NCBI GenBank assembly: GCA_036852015.1
Contig: JAANDG010000048.1
Span: forward strand, 186,001-250,000
Length of the DNA: 64,000 nt
Source: Pelodera strongyloides
Lineage: Eukaryota > Nematoda > Chromadorea > Rhabditida > Rhabditidae
Direction: 5' to 3'
Shown here: in pieces, positions 36,236-47,315 of the stretch
Position numbering within the stretch: the stretch's first letter is position 1
Layout: each line of letters begins with the position of its first letter
Program-made: the position numbers and the translations under genes
Notes under the pieces: model-generated
Database searches by the model: none
What the model saw: the letters and a program-made list of their open reading frames with translations, nothing else
Told to the model about the DNA's origin: nothing

Positions 36236-37293
36236 TATAGGGAAATAGAGCGATTGGGAGTGCTAAATCGGAACGGTTTTAATAAACAACAACAACGAAA
36301 CAAAGGAACAAAGATTTGCATACAAAGTACGAGGAACGCGTGATAGAAAAAAGTGCACATTACTAGAAAGGAATTGGAAGTGACAACTAAAATATGCACG
36401 TCGGGTATTACAGCAAGGGAAAGTAAAAACTTGGACTTTAGAGTTTTCACAAATGTTAAAATAAGAAAGGTATAGAGTTGAAAGCAATGGGTAAGGTGGT
36501 GATCGAGAAAAGCAGGAGTAGAGTAATAAACAGGTGATGAAAGAACATGACACATGACACATGACACTCCATGTGACACAACACGACACAGCTTGACACT
36601 ATAACAGTTTTTCAATGACTGCGCGGCTGTCATTGAAATGTAGAACTAAGGTACGGTGTCCCTCTTTTATGAAGGTGTTTATAAACTGTCCCGGGGTAAC
36701 TTTCCGTGGGGAAGAAAACACTCACTAATCCTATATAATAAGGGGCCATTGCCGTAGGACGTTTGAAGGCGCATGAATAACTTTTTAATATATAAAAATT
36801 TAAAGGTTTGGATCGAAAAAAGTATACACCTAGTAACAATGTTGAATAAATTAATGAGAAGGACGGGAAAAAAGTGGTCTAGTAAGTAAGGATATTGACT
36901 TAGATTGAACAGGATGAAAAAGTAATAGACTAGGACCTATTTTAAAAACCAGCGGGTGTCTGCTTGCTAGTTGCCACACGCCGTAAGAAAAGAAAAAAGA
37001 CTAACGTGATTGATAGGTCTGTCAGAAAATAAATATCAGTATTTCTTTTTCTTTCTTATTAATTAAAGAATTAATCATTTGTTGGAAGAGTGACGAATTG
37101 ATGATTTATTGGGATTATTCGGAATAATAATTTTCGAATAAAGATTTTCCATCAGTTTATATTTTGATTCCCAGAATGCTGTCTGGCAGACTAATGTAAG
37201 TGTAAATGTGTAATTAGTTTCAGCCGAATGTATTAAATCAGCGAGTGTTGAGATAGTTCTATGCATTTACGATCCAATATACAAAGCTATAAC

Positions 37294-37456
37294 TTAAAGT
37301 GAAAGACCGGCCGGTTTCTGAAACGCATCGAATAGACCAACAAATAAACATAAATTAGAATAAAAAATCGGGCTAAACTCGAGTCATTTAGCATAAATAC
37401 GTAAGGATTCAGTTGTCCACGATGCGTTTCGAAAGCCGGCCGGTATTTCGCTTTAA
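37294..37456. mobile_element. AGCG inverted-repeat element, copy 6
   Basis: TTAA-AGTGAAAGACCGGCCGG left, CCGGCCGGTATTTCGCT-TTAA right, typical interior. Confidence 0.8.
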
Positions 37457-38611
37457 GTTCCATGCGCCTGCTTTTAGGACAAAACACCTCACGTTACCTT
37501 TCAGTCCTTGTACGATACGGTGTAAGCACAAAACTTGTCGCCGTAAATTTGCATACAAAGGTTATTACTTACACATCGGTACCTATAATTGCCATTCATG
37601 GAAAGACAGGCGGGCTGCGTATTTTGGCAGCTCATACCAGCAAAGCGCGCAGTTTTGTAACATAATACAGGGATGTTCGTTCGATGATTGGCAGGTACAA
37701 AATGTATCGCGAACATTCCGGTATGCTAACAAACCAGTCACCCAAAACACGAGAATCACCTAAAAATCTTTTTGGTCAAAATACATAATCTGGCGATGTT
37801 ATACATTATCATTTTTTCCGGTTAGCCTTGGTGTCGGTGTCTCAAAACACCGCGTTGGATTATGATATCAGTAGCTTCTGCGTCTGCGGATTGCACGTGA
37901 AGAAATAATAAATTTATATAAAATCTGCCTAAAGCTTGGTCTTGAGTGTACATGTTGTACAAGACAGTATATGGTTGTATCTCCTAACAATAAACGAACA
38001 CGAGAAAACACGGGCAAGATTGAAAGTTTCTTGTTAGCTCTCCGGTTTTGTTGAAATCTACAGTCTAGCAGCAAAGTGCGAATTAATAGGATTTCATGCG
38101 ATGTATATGAGAGCATATGATTGCTTTCGCTAAACATTATTGCAACAATTTCCGTGCATTTCTCATTTTTAGGGCTATCCCATTGGCTCACATCAAATGG
38201 GTTTTTTGTTGTGGATGTTGATTTCGAGCCTAGGTCTGGAATAAGAAAATGGCATACGAATAAAAAAGCGTGATATATTAAAACATTTATAAAAATCGTT
38301 CTTCAACATAATAAGAGACCGACGATCTACCGTAGTAACACCCAATTTATCGATTGAAGATGAGTTTGTCGAGCTTTGCAACTCGAAAGTCACAGTACTA
38401 TCGAAGTTATGATCATTTGCACTCATCAAAGAGGTTCGGTCCAGGACGAAAACGAGGAAAAAAAACTTACGGTACATCTTCGGGGTCACTCGTGCAAAAC
38501 ACGGTGCGAGTTTTCTTACTATATAAAAAAGAACGGATTGTTTGTCATATGTCCACACCGAAGCCCTTTCATCAAGTTTTGATATAGTTCATAATGGTAA
38601 ACACAAAACCG

Positions 38612-38675
38612 CCGCCTAGATTTAGGTTTCGAACCATCGACCGCTCGCCCTACCTATTGAGCTATAAGGAACCTT
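38612..38675 (-). repeat. tRNA-derived sequence lacking an anticodon arm
   Basis: Minus strand: TAGCTCAATAGGTAGGGCG (A-box-like) and GGTTCGAAACC (B box) only about 10 bp apart. Too short for a tRNA; a pseudogene or SINE promoter directly next to the minisatellite. Confidence 0.5.
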
Positions 38676-38678
38676 GCG

Positions 38679-40790
38679 TCTCCACCCTCATATATTGAAA
38701 CGTATCTTGACCAACTCCACCCTCATATATTGAAACGTATCTTGACCAACTCCACCCTCATATATTGAAACGTATCTTGACCAACTCCACCCTCATATAT
38801 TGAAACGTATCTTGACCAACTCCACCCTCATATATTAAACGTATCTTGACCAACTCCACCCTCATACGTATCTTGACCAACTCCACCCTCATATATTGAA
38901 ACGAAACGTATCTTGACCACTCCACCCTCATATATTGAAACGTATCTTGACAAACTTATATTGTAAAACTATCTTGACAACCCACCCTCATATATTGAAA
39001 CGTATCTTGACCAACTCCTCATATTTAAACGTATCTTGACCAACCCCACCCTCATATTTTGAAAACGTATCTTGATCAACTCCACCAATCATATATTGAA
39101 CGTATCTTGACAAACTCCACCCTCATATTGAAACGTATCTTGACCAACTCCACCCTCATATATGAAACGTATCTTGACCAACTCCACCTCATATATTGAA
39201 CGTATCTTGACCAACTCCACCCTCATATATTGAAAAGTATCTTGACCAACTCCACCCTCATATATTGAACCGTATCTTGACCAACTCCACCCTCATATAT
39301 TGAAACGTATCTTGACCAACTCCACCCTCATATATTGAAACGTATCTTGACCAACTCCACCCTCATATATTGAAACGTATCTTGACCAACTCCACCCTCA
39401 TATATTGAAACGTATCTTGACCAACTCCACCCTCATATATTGAAACGTATCTTGACCAACTCCACCCTCATATATTGAAACGTATCTTGACCAACTCCAC
39501 CCTCATATATTGAAACGTATCTTGACCAACTCCACCCTCATATATTGAAACGTATCTTGACCAACTCCACCCTCATATATTGAAACGTATCTTGACCAAC
39601 TCCACCCTCGTATATTGAAACGTATCTTGACCAACTCCACCCTCATATATTGAAACGTATCTTGACCAACTCCACCCTCATATATTGAAACGTATCTTGA
39701 CCAACTCCACCCTCCTATATTGAAACGTATCTTGGACCTCCACCCTCCTATATTGAAACGTATCTTGACCAACTCCACCCTCGTATATTGAAACGTATCT
39801 TGACCAACTCCAGCCTCGTATATTGAAACGTATCTTGACCAACTCCACCCTCATATATTGAAACGTATCTTGACCAACTCCACCTCATATATTGAAACGT
39901 ATCTTGACCAACTCCACCCTCATATATTGAAACGTATCTTCCACCCTTAAACCCCACCCTCATATATTGAAAAGTATCTTGACCAACTCCACCCTCATAT
40001 ATGAAAACGTATCTTGAACAACTCCACCCTCATATATTGAAACGTATCTTGACCAACTCCACCCTCATATATTGAAACGTATCTTGACCAACTCCACCCT
40101 CATATATTGAAACGTATCTTGAACAACTCCACCCTCATATATTGAAACGTATCTTGAACAACTCCACCCTCATATATTGAAACGTATCTGACCAACTCCA
40201 CCTCATATATTGAAACGTATCTTGACCAACTCCACCCTCATATATTTAAAAGTATCTTGACCAACTCACCCTCATATATTGAAACGTATCTTGACAACTC
40301 CACCCTCATATATTGAAACGTATCTTGACCAACTCCACCCTCATATATTGAAACGTATCTTGACCAACTCCACCTCATATATTGAAACGTATATTGACCA
40401 ACTCCACCCTCATATATTGAAACGTATCTGACCAACTCCACCCTCATATATTGAAACGTATCTTGACCAACTCCACCCTCATATATTGAAACGTATCTTG
40501 ACCAACTCCACCCTCATATATTGAAAAGTATCTTGACCAACTCCACCCTCATATATTGAAACGTATCTTGACCAACTCCACCCTCATATATTGAAACGTA
40601 TCTTGACCAACTCCACCCTCATATATTGAAACACATCTTGACCAACTCCACCCTCATATATTGAAACGTATCTTGACCAACCACCCTCATATATTGAAAC
40701 GTATCTTGACCAACTCCACCCTCATATATTGAAACGCATCTTGACCAACTCCACCCTCGTATATTGAAACGTATCTTGACCACTCCATCT
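38679..40790. repeat. 35-bp minisatellite, about 60 copies
   Basis: The unit is CCACCCTCATATATTGAAAC followed by GTATCTTGACCAACT. Roughly 2.1 kb; 39240-39700 is almost homogeneous, while the flanks 38810-39240 and 39720-40450 hold many 1-5 bp deletions, truncated units and base changes. 35 is not a multiple of three, so the long minus-strand frames that repeat IRFNI/SRYVSIYE/DTFQYMR are just the three frames of one repeat. Confidence 0.97.
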
Positions 40791-40959
40791 CCTTTTCCAT
40801 ATACGTTGCTAGTGTAACTGCTATAGAAACTAACTCAGACTGTCACATAGTGGTTTTCTTCTTATAATAAGTCCTGGTGTTCCGGCCGCACCAAGGCCCA
40901 TTAATAATTCTACATAAATATGGTATGTTATGACTGGGCTAATGTTTCGTAATGCACTA

Positions 40960-41045
40960 ATCATCATATCAGTCTCCCTCTATCAGTCACTCTCTCCCCC
41001 CTCCCTCGTCTCTCTCTCTCACTCGCTCTCTCTCTCTCAATCACC
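40960..41045. repeat. CT-rich microsatellite
   Basis: Interrupted (CT)n and CTCC runs shortly after the minisatellite. Confidence 0.85.
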
Positions 41046-41936
41046 CCCCTAATACATATTTCCTAACACAACGTGAGTTCAGCAATTGTTTGCACGTTAG
41101 ATTACTGAAGCTGGGGGAACGCATCCAATTTCTACAAAACTTTAGCAAACCTCCTTGCAATAGTGTTTTTTAGTCTTTGTTTCTGAAGTAATACATGTCC
41201 TTGTGTTCACTCGTTTATAAAGTCAGACTAGATATACTAACAAGCACATCAACTTTATGAAAAGGTCGTTAGGTTGTGATTCATACAGTAGGGAAAAAAG
41301 GGAAAAAACGTGGGATACAATTTTGGGCTAACCTTACTATGTATGTACGCGGGTTTTGAGGAAATATCGAATAATCTAGCTTATGTCTCACGTTGTTGAC
41401 AATTCCCCCGAAGCAATAATCTTATAATTTTTAAATACGACTTCTCAAATTTACCAAAATCCGATCTGAAGCTCACTTTCTTCAAATTGCCATGGCCAAG
41501 CGGCGTTCTGTTTCCTCTACATTATGATCAAGTAACCTAATAGGCCTGTGTCTAGCTGACCACTCTATCTCTGATATGCCCAATATTTTCATCTCTAATT
41601 CTCAGCATCTCGCGAGCGTCCATTATGTCTCATTGGACACTGTTGTTATCTATAATTCTCGGCGTCTCCAGATCTTCCATACTGTCTCGTTGGCCTAAGG
41701 CGGCAAGTTCAAAGCTCCCCAGAGGGTGATATTCTAAACGACATGTTGAGAGAATGTGAAAAACACGACGTTAACACGAAACCCGAGAAAAAAATAGCCA
41801 AAGAAATATAGGCGCATCCGAGATGCCAAGGGTTCAACAGTTCAACACGTCTAGTAACACTAGGTGGACACACTTATTATATGGTAATTGGTTTGTGTAC
41901 TGTATTCAATAAGATTATTCGTTTTGTTAAAGAGAT

Positions 41937-42081
41937 ATGACATCCGATTTTTGAAATGTATGTTGAGTAACAGCAGCAAATTAAGCCTGGATTAAAAAAT
42001 CGAACACAACTCGACCCCTTCTTAGCATTACATGAGAAAGCAGTTGTCCAATATGTGTTTCAAAAACCAGATTTCCTTTAA
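41937..42081. mobile_element. AGCG-type element, diverged copy 7
   Basis: TTAAAGAGATATGACATCCG left and TGTTTCAAAAACCAGATTTC + CTTTAA right. Confidence 0.6.
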
Positions 42082-42287
42082 ATTCCCTTTAAATATGCTA
42101 ATTTGTTGAAATATACTAATCACGCCCAGCACAGTAATTTCCTTGGCAGTGTACATGTACAGTACATGTGGTAAGAAGCGCGCGTCTTATCGTTAGGAGT
42201 ACTATCACTATTTGTCCATATTGTTTTGATGAGATTGTCATTTAATACTGCGCCTACTGTTTTCGTTCTATATATCGTTAATTTAAT

Positions 42288-42432
42288 AGGGTTTCCACGT
42301 ATCTTAAAAATTCGGTGTGGTTCTGTCAATACAATCTTATTTTTTGCACGATACATGCATATATAATATGAAAAATTAAAAAAATATTCTCGTGTACTTT
42401 CAAAATACTGTAAACTTGGAAACCCCATAAAT
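42288..42432. mobile_element. Palindromic element, GGGTTTCCACGTAT ends, copy 3
   Basis: Left GGGTTTCCACGTATC, right CTGTAAACTTGGAAACCCC; interior CATATATAATATGAAAAATT as in the 20123 copy. Confidence 0.65.
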
Positions 42433-42460
42433 CCATAAATCATTACTCTGCTTGACTTGC

Positions 42461-42491
42461 CCAATTTCAGATGCACATAGCGTGACGCTCG
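42461..42491 (+). promoter_or_regulatory. Trans-splice acceptor and four-codon upstream ORF of the SMOC-1-like gene
   Basis: CCAATTTCAG ends at 42470. It is followed at once by ATGCACATAGCGTGA (Met-His-Ile-Ala-stop) and, from 42492, the main ATG. If the leader is joined at 42470, ribosomes meet a four-codon uORF first. Confidence 0.5.
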
Positions 42492-45400
42492 ATGACTGAT
42501 AAACGATTGTCAATCCCATCTTTTCTATTTATTCTTATTGTATGTTCAAGAACACATGTTATAGTCCCATCTCCAGTCTCACAACTTGGTAAGCGATTTA
42601 TATTTTACCTTGCCAGGATATTCGGATCATGCCAGCATTAGTCCGTAGTGACACGGCTAACAGTTGTGTCAATATAGAGTTGACACAACTTGTGAGTGTC
42701 ACATAGGGTTGCACACGGCTTGAGCGTATTGGAATCGAGAGCGGCATGAGGTTTATGCATGTGAAACAGATCTAACCAATAGTTTCCTTGTTATTCTCGA
42801 TATAAAATTCTATTTTAGCTCTCGGAAATCTCCCCAACGGAACCCTTTTGGATTTTCCCTCATTGTTTAGCAGCACTCGAAGGGAAAGTAATAACAGTGC
42901 TACCGAAGAAGGTATAGCGTATAGCTAGAAGTTTTACCTACATTTTTCTTACCTGTTTGTTACCTTTCATCCACGTTAAAGCCGTATGATAGACGAACTT
43001 GAACGATGACAGCCTACTGTATGCAAATTACCGCGCTTCTACTGCGCTATTATTTGACTGATTGTAAAATTTGCATACAACGTATGAGAATGCAGTTGTC
43101 CAAAATACGATTCAAAAACCGGTCGTTATTTTCCTTTAAAGGGTCAGGCCCATTTCAAATGACCCCTATTTTTGATGATTCCATCTTATTCTTAATGTCA
43201 ACTATAGTAGGATACTATATTTTTCTAATTTTCAAGCGCAAAAGTCACGCAGTATTCAGCAGATTACAATTGCCAGTCATACCCAACTATTTATCGCAGT
43301 TGTCACGCCCCTTCGCTCTAATTGGCCAATATCGCAATTGCCACGCCCAATAGAGCATATTGCCCAATTAGAGCGAAGGGGCATGACAACTGCGATAAAT
43401 AGTTGGGTATGACTGGCAATGGCAAATTGCTGAATACTGCGTGAATTTTGCGCTTGAAAATTAGAAAAATATCGTATCCTACTATATTTGACATAAAGAA
43501 TCAGATGGAATCATCAAAAATAGAGGTCATTTGAAATGGGCCTGACCCTTTAACAATGTACGCAGAGTTTTATATACAACTTGATCAAATCCTCAGCAAA
43601 GTGTCATAATGTGGCTTCTTCAGTTATTCAACAGATCATTATGAAGCGCGAAGCGCGCATAGTTTGGGCTTCACACGACCCCCCATCCGCTTTTTTTCAA
43701 TTTTCCCTTCTGAATTTCAGAAACCCGGCTGGATTGTGCCGCTCAGCGCAAGAAAAGCCAAGAAAAGGAGGCGAACTCGGCCGACAGTTTCTATGTGCCG
43801 GCATGCCAAAAATCGAATAATTCGTAAGTGACAGCTTTCATTTTTCCGGAAATACTGTCCTTGAAACTTCTCGGAGGCCAATTTTCTCGGGAAGCCGATT
43901 TATCTCCACCAGTTTTACACCTTTGTTAGGGTGAAGGGGTTCCGGGCCGAGATCGAACCAACACTACCGATATCTCTGTCAACGGCGCTTTTTGCTAAAT
44001 CGTTTCCTTCCAGCCTGTACGCCGAAGTACAATGCACGAAAAAGTACTGTTGGTGTGTGTTTCCGATTACGGGGGAACCAGTTCAAGGTAATGTTTGGAA
44101 TTAAATATGTAAACATCCACGTGAGACCCAGAGCGAAATACACGAGTTACTTTTTTTCGTGTTGTTGAAAAAAATGACAATTGTATTTTAGGCACGTACT
44201 TGATTGGAAAGCGGCCGGCATGTGGAGCAAAGAGTTCCACAACTCTGCCGCCAACTCCAAAACGAATGGTTTTTAAAAGTGGGGTATTTGATTTGATTTG
44301 TCAGATCTCATTTTAATAACGTAGAAAGTTAACTGATGGCTTTTAAAAAAACTGAAAAAAATTGTAAAACTTCTCCTCGGATGAGTTTTATAGGAAAACG
44401 ACCATTTAGATTCCATTGAGTGACCATTTGTTTTCAAAAAAGGTCGCCAGAGGTGGCCAACTAGTTGTCTAATGGCTTCGAGCACCAAAAAGCATGCTTT
44501 TCGATTACCTATGTTCCTAGCTCCGTTATCGGCTATCGCTGCCCCTCTGTTATATCTCCCTCTTCCCAATGTCGCTGAATATCACGGCTGGGAGCGAATC
44601 TGGCGATAGTGTGGCGAACACAAAATTGTCGCAGTTGTTTTTTTGTCCGCCGCGCACCATCAACTTTTTAGTTCTACGCTGAACATTTCAGAATGCAAAG
44701 GCCGACGACGCGCCCGCTTCTTCAAACGGTTACTCAATTCAGTGACGTGAGCCTGCATTTTTTTATTATTATTTTTTTCTTATAATATGGTGACTCTTAT
44801 AATATTCTCCTTATACTGTTCTGAGTTGACTGACTTATATATTATCCTCATTATATTGTTATTTTCCGAACAATAGTATGACCTATGACCAACACAATTA
44901 AAAGAAAGTCTTATTTAGTAGTTTCAAGTTACAACGTTTAGAACAGAACGAATAATCGCCGGAGCTCAGAATACGACACGCGAATTGGCCATGCAATGGA
45001 AGTTCAACTTGCTCGACAAAAATAATAATAAGGTGCTTTATCGGTTTCCTCGACCTTAGCATTTGGCTTAGTCAAGCAACAATTAGACTTAACTTCCAGT
45101 AAACACGCTTTATGAAGCACAATCTTTTAACTTGAGGGAATAAATCAATGTGAAACTTTGAATGCTATCAAAATTCTTTATCGTATTCTCGAGGAGACCT
45201 GGCTCTGATTGGACACACAATAAGAGTCATATGCCCTCGGGACGAACAAAGAATACCATTAAGAATTTTGATAGGATTGAAAGCTTTAGATTGATTTATT
45301 CTTTCCAATTAAACGATTGTGCTTAATATTTATTGGATTGGGAGCTAAAACCATCATGTTTCGATCAAAGGAAAGAAATTGAACAATTAATTCTCGTGAG

Positions 45401-46137
45401 CCTCCTCCTTTGACCTTTGGCGTAGACTTACGCTAACATAATTATTATTACATTTAGATGATCGAGCGACGTGAGTGGAAACCATATCGTACCATTATTC
45501 GCAAGTGGAGCCGTGTGCGTACGTGCTCACGGAACTTTTTCCGTTTTTGCGACACCGACAAGAATAAAAGAGTGAGCGAGAAGGAGTGGGGTCTCTGTAC
45601 GGAGGAAGGTGAGTAGAGCTTTGGTGGCCGAGTGGTAGTGCCCTTAGATTTCAAGAAGTGACGGGTTCGCTTCCCACGACGAACAGTAGCAGAACTGGAA
45701 CAGAAAAAAAGTAGTCGGACCTACTAATACAGCGTATACGGTAGCCTGCATTACCAAACTAGGCAAAGACAACTATAAACTCTTTCCTACAAAAGTTGCT
45801 TGCATTAGTGTATTATTAGTGAATTAGTGGATTGATGCGGATAAGTGGTATCAGTGGATTAAATCGGGCGAAAATTATAGTTTCACCCTACTACTATTAC
45901 TACGTTCGCGGGCGCGGGCGCGCAGCGCACCCCAGCCAGCCGCGCATTCCACCAAAAAGAGGGTGCGAACGCGGCCGGCTGGGGGTGAGCTGCGCGGTTG
46001 AGGACCAGAGTAGCCGAGATATCCTAACAGTTAGGATTACGTAAATGATAATAAAACATCATTTTTCAGTGCACAACGTTGCCGCGAAGGGACAGATCGA
46101 GAACCCTTTCCTCTATATTCTAAAACCATCAAATTGA
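42492..46137 (+). CDS. smoc-1: SMOC-1-like secreted protein (thyroglobulin type-1 plus SPARC-type EF-hand domain)
   Basis: Exons: 42492-42588, 42819-42911, 43721-43823, 44014-44087, 44192-44278, 44692-44746, 44942-45032, 45458-45608, 46070-46137; all phases match; 272 residues. Residues 1-20 are a signal peptide (FLFILIVC core). Thyroglobulin type-1 domain: C69, YVPAC92, VQC105, YCWCV 109-113, C133. After a basic linker (KKCKGRRRARFFKRLLNSV, 151-169) comes the extracellular calcium-binding domain with two EF loops: DKNNNKMIERRE (195-206) and DTDKNKRVSEKE (232-243), the second inside the CD..EWGLC pattern. SMOC proteins are matricellular; the C. elegans SMOC-1 has the same short layout and promotes BMP signalling by binding ligand and glypican. 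Location: extracellular. The exon 5 donor (AAAA|GTGGGG) was chosen because only it keeps the phase. Introns carry a foldback (43136-43553), a second foldback (45110-45335) and tRNA-derived DNA (45618). Confidence 0.93.
43060..43139. mobile_element. AGCG-type element, right-half fragment
   Basis: AAAATTTGCATACAACGTAT, GCAGTTGTCC, ACGATTCAAAAACCGGTCGT and then TTTCCTTTAA. Its TTAA (43136-43139) is also the left TTAA of the next element. Confidence 0.55.
43136..43553. mobile_element. TTAA/AGGG foldback in SMOC-1 intron 2
   Basis: TTAA-AGGGTCAGGCCCATTTC left, inverse GAAATGGGCCTGACCCT-TTAA right; arms about 190 bp, nearly perfect, loop about 38 bp near 43330-43365. Confidence 0.9.
43915..43990 (-). 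repeat. tRNA-derived sequence in SMOC-1 intron 3
   Basis: Minus strand GTTGGTTCGATCTCGGCCC resembles a B box; GCGCCGTTGACAGAGAT could be the A-box side. No full cloverleaf. Confidence 0.35.
45110..45335. mobile_element. Foldback element in SMOC-1 intron 7
   Basis: AAGCACAATCTTTTAACTTG..GAATAAATCAATGTGAAA left versus TAGATTGATTTATTC..AAACGATTGTGCTTA right. The centre (GAGACCTGGCTCTGATTGGA) resembles the centre of the 51993-52450 element. Confidence 0.65.
45618..46020 (+). repeat. tRNA-derived and GC-rich repeat in the last SMOC-1 intron
   Basis: TGGTGGCCGAGTGGTAGTGC and GGGTTCGCTTCCC at 45622-45675 resemble the A and B boxes of a Ser/Leu-type tRNA without a sound acceptor stem. The 45900-46015 part (GCGGGCGCGGGCGCGCAGCG, GCGCGGTTGAGGACCAGAG) is an imperfect GC-rich inverted repeat related to 21214-21424. 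Confidence 0.5.
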
Positions 46138-46296
46138 TTAATTCCTCGTTTGTTTATTGTATTTTTCTTTGTATGTATTTAAAAAAAAGATCGTTTTTTT
46201 AACAAATGTCTTGTGTCGGTTTCTTGTTGACCCACACTATAAATATAAAATATACCGTTGTACAGATGCACGCTCCATGAAGTTGGAATGGTGTAG

Positions 46297-46484
46297 ATAT
46301 TCAGTGTTGTGGTGAACTTGTAATTCCAACCAAAGGAAACAAAGTGTGTTTAGCACATTTATTCGGCTTTCGCCATCTTCAGGGAAATGAAGATGGCGAA
46401 AGCCGAAACGTCGGAATAAATGTGCTAAACACACTTTGTTTCCTTTGGTTGGAATTACAAGCTCACCACAATACTGAATAAAAT
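46297..46484. mobile_element. Foldback with about 80-bp arms behind the SMOC-1-like gene
   Basis: TTGTGGTGAACTTGTAATTC left versus GAATTACAAGCTCACCACAA right; inner stem GGCTTTCGCCATCTTC / GAAGATGGCGAAAGCC with only GGGAAAT between. Near-perfect hairpin about 160 bp after the stop codon. Confidence 0.8.
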
Positions 46485-47149
46485 ATACCATTTGTGTAGC
46501 GCAGCGCATTTTTGTGTGCGAAGCCGTTGCGGCACACAAACACTAGGTTCTAACGATCAGTGTACCAGTCTTAGTACCGCATGGGATACGTTCACTTTTT
46601 TCTAAGAGAGCTTCCTAAACTCGCCGCAAGCTCAGAAACAAGCTGGAAAAATAAGTACGCTTTCTGTTTTTGTGTAATCACTTTTTAGGCGTTTATGTTG
46701 GTTAGAAGAAGACCTCACCCGACAAATATCCTCGGGCGGTTTTTTGCGCTGAAAAATTGCGATGCGTTTTCATTTAAACCTAAGGTAGTATAAATTTTAG
46801 CCTTATTTGGGTGCTTTGTATAATAAAAAAGAGAATTTTTTTCAACGCTCATTATTAGCACTCTCATCAGCATGACGTTTTTTTGCAGCGGAAAATATTG
46901 TTCACCCTTTAATTTTCTCGTAAATATATAGCCAATATAGCAGCGTAAGTGTATTTGTGAGCACCATATAACCGACTGATGTGCTATTATTGTGAGTACT
47001 TGGAACGAGGTTATCGTGAAAATAAATATCCAATGTGGCCGCAAATGTTGTTCTGCCGTTTCCAATTTTTATTTCTAATTTTTGATGAATCAGAAACGTT
47101 TCGTATATTTTCTGCTCTATTTCGCAAACGGAATAAATGCCCAGACCAC

Positions 47150-47315
47150 AGAAAAAGCGTCTTCACCAAATGGTTTCGCCAAAAAAAAAATCATTTATGA
47201 ACACGTTGTGACCAGTTAACGACAATTTTCGTGAAAACTTAGGTCGCCAGGCGGTCATCAAATGGTTTGGAAAACGAAAAACCGAGAACAGTCGCCAATT
47301 GTCTATCATAATTGA
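47150..47315. repeat. Dispersed GGTGACC-type repeat, third copy
   Basis: TTGTGACCAGTTAACGACAA, TTTTCGTGAAAAC and ACCGAGAACAGTCGCCAA match the 29276-29465 copy. Confidence 0.45.

Larger units (their letters stand above)
27196..42460. other. Gene-free, repeat-dominated region
   Basis: Between the GT14 gene and the SMOC-1-like gene I find no supported gene. It holds foldbacks, AGCG elements, GA microsatellites, two poly-A tracts, a diverged duplication at 33.6-34.0 kb and the 35-bp minisatellite. Unique stretches are AT-rich. Confidence 0.6.

Noticed and set aside
35698..36633. 311-codon frame on the minus strand
   Set aside because: It is the pyrimidine strand of a GA minisatellite and poly(A) tract; Ser/Leu/Phe low-complexity only.
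37413..37763. Overlapping open frames in three phases, including a Cys-containing minus frame (37501-37716)
   Set aside because: Starts inside an AGCG element, no domain, no clear splice borders; kept only as a note.
38700..40780. CRISPR-like array or repetitive protein gene at the 35-bp repeat
   Set aside because: No unique spacers, units directly tandem, eukaryotic context; the unit length is not a multiple of three, so the repeated peptides are frame artefacts.
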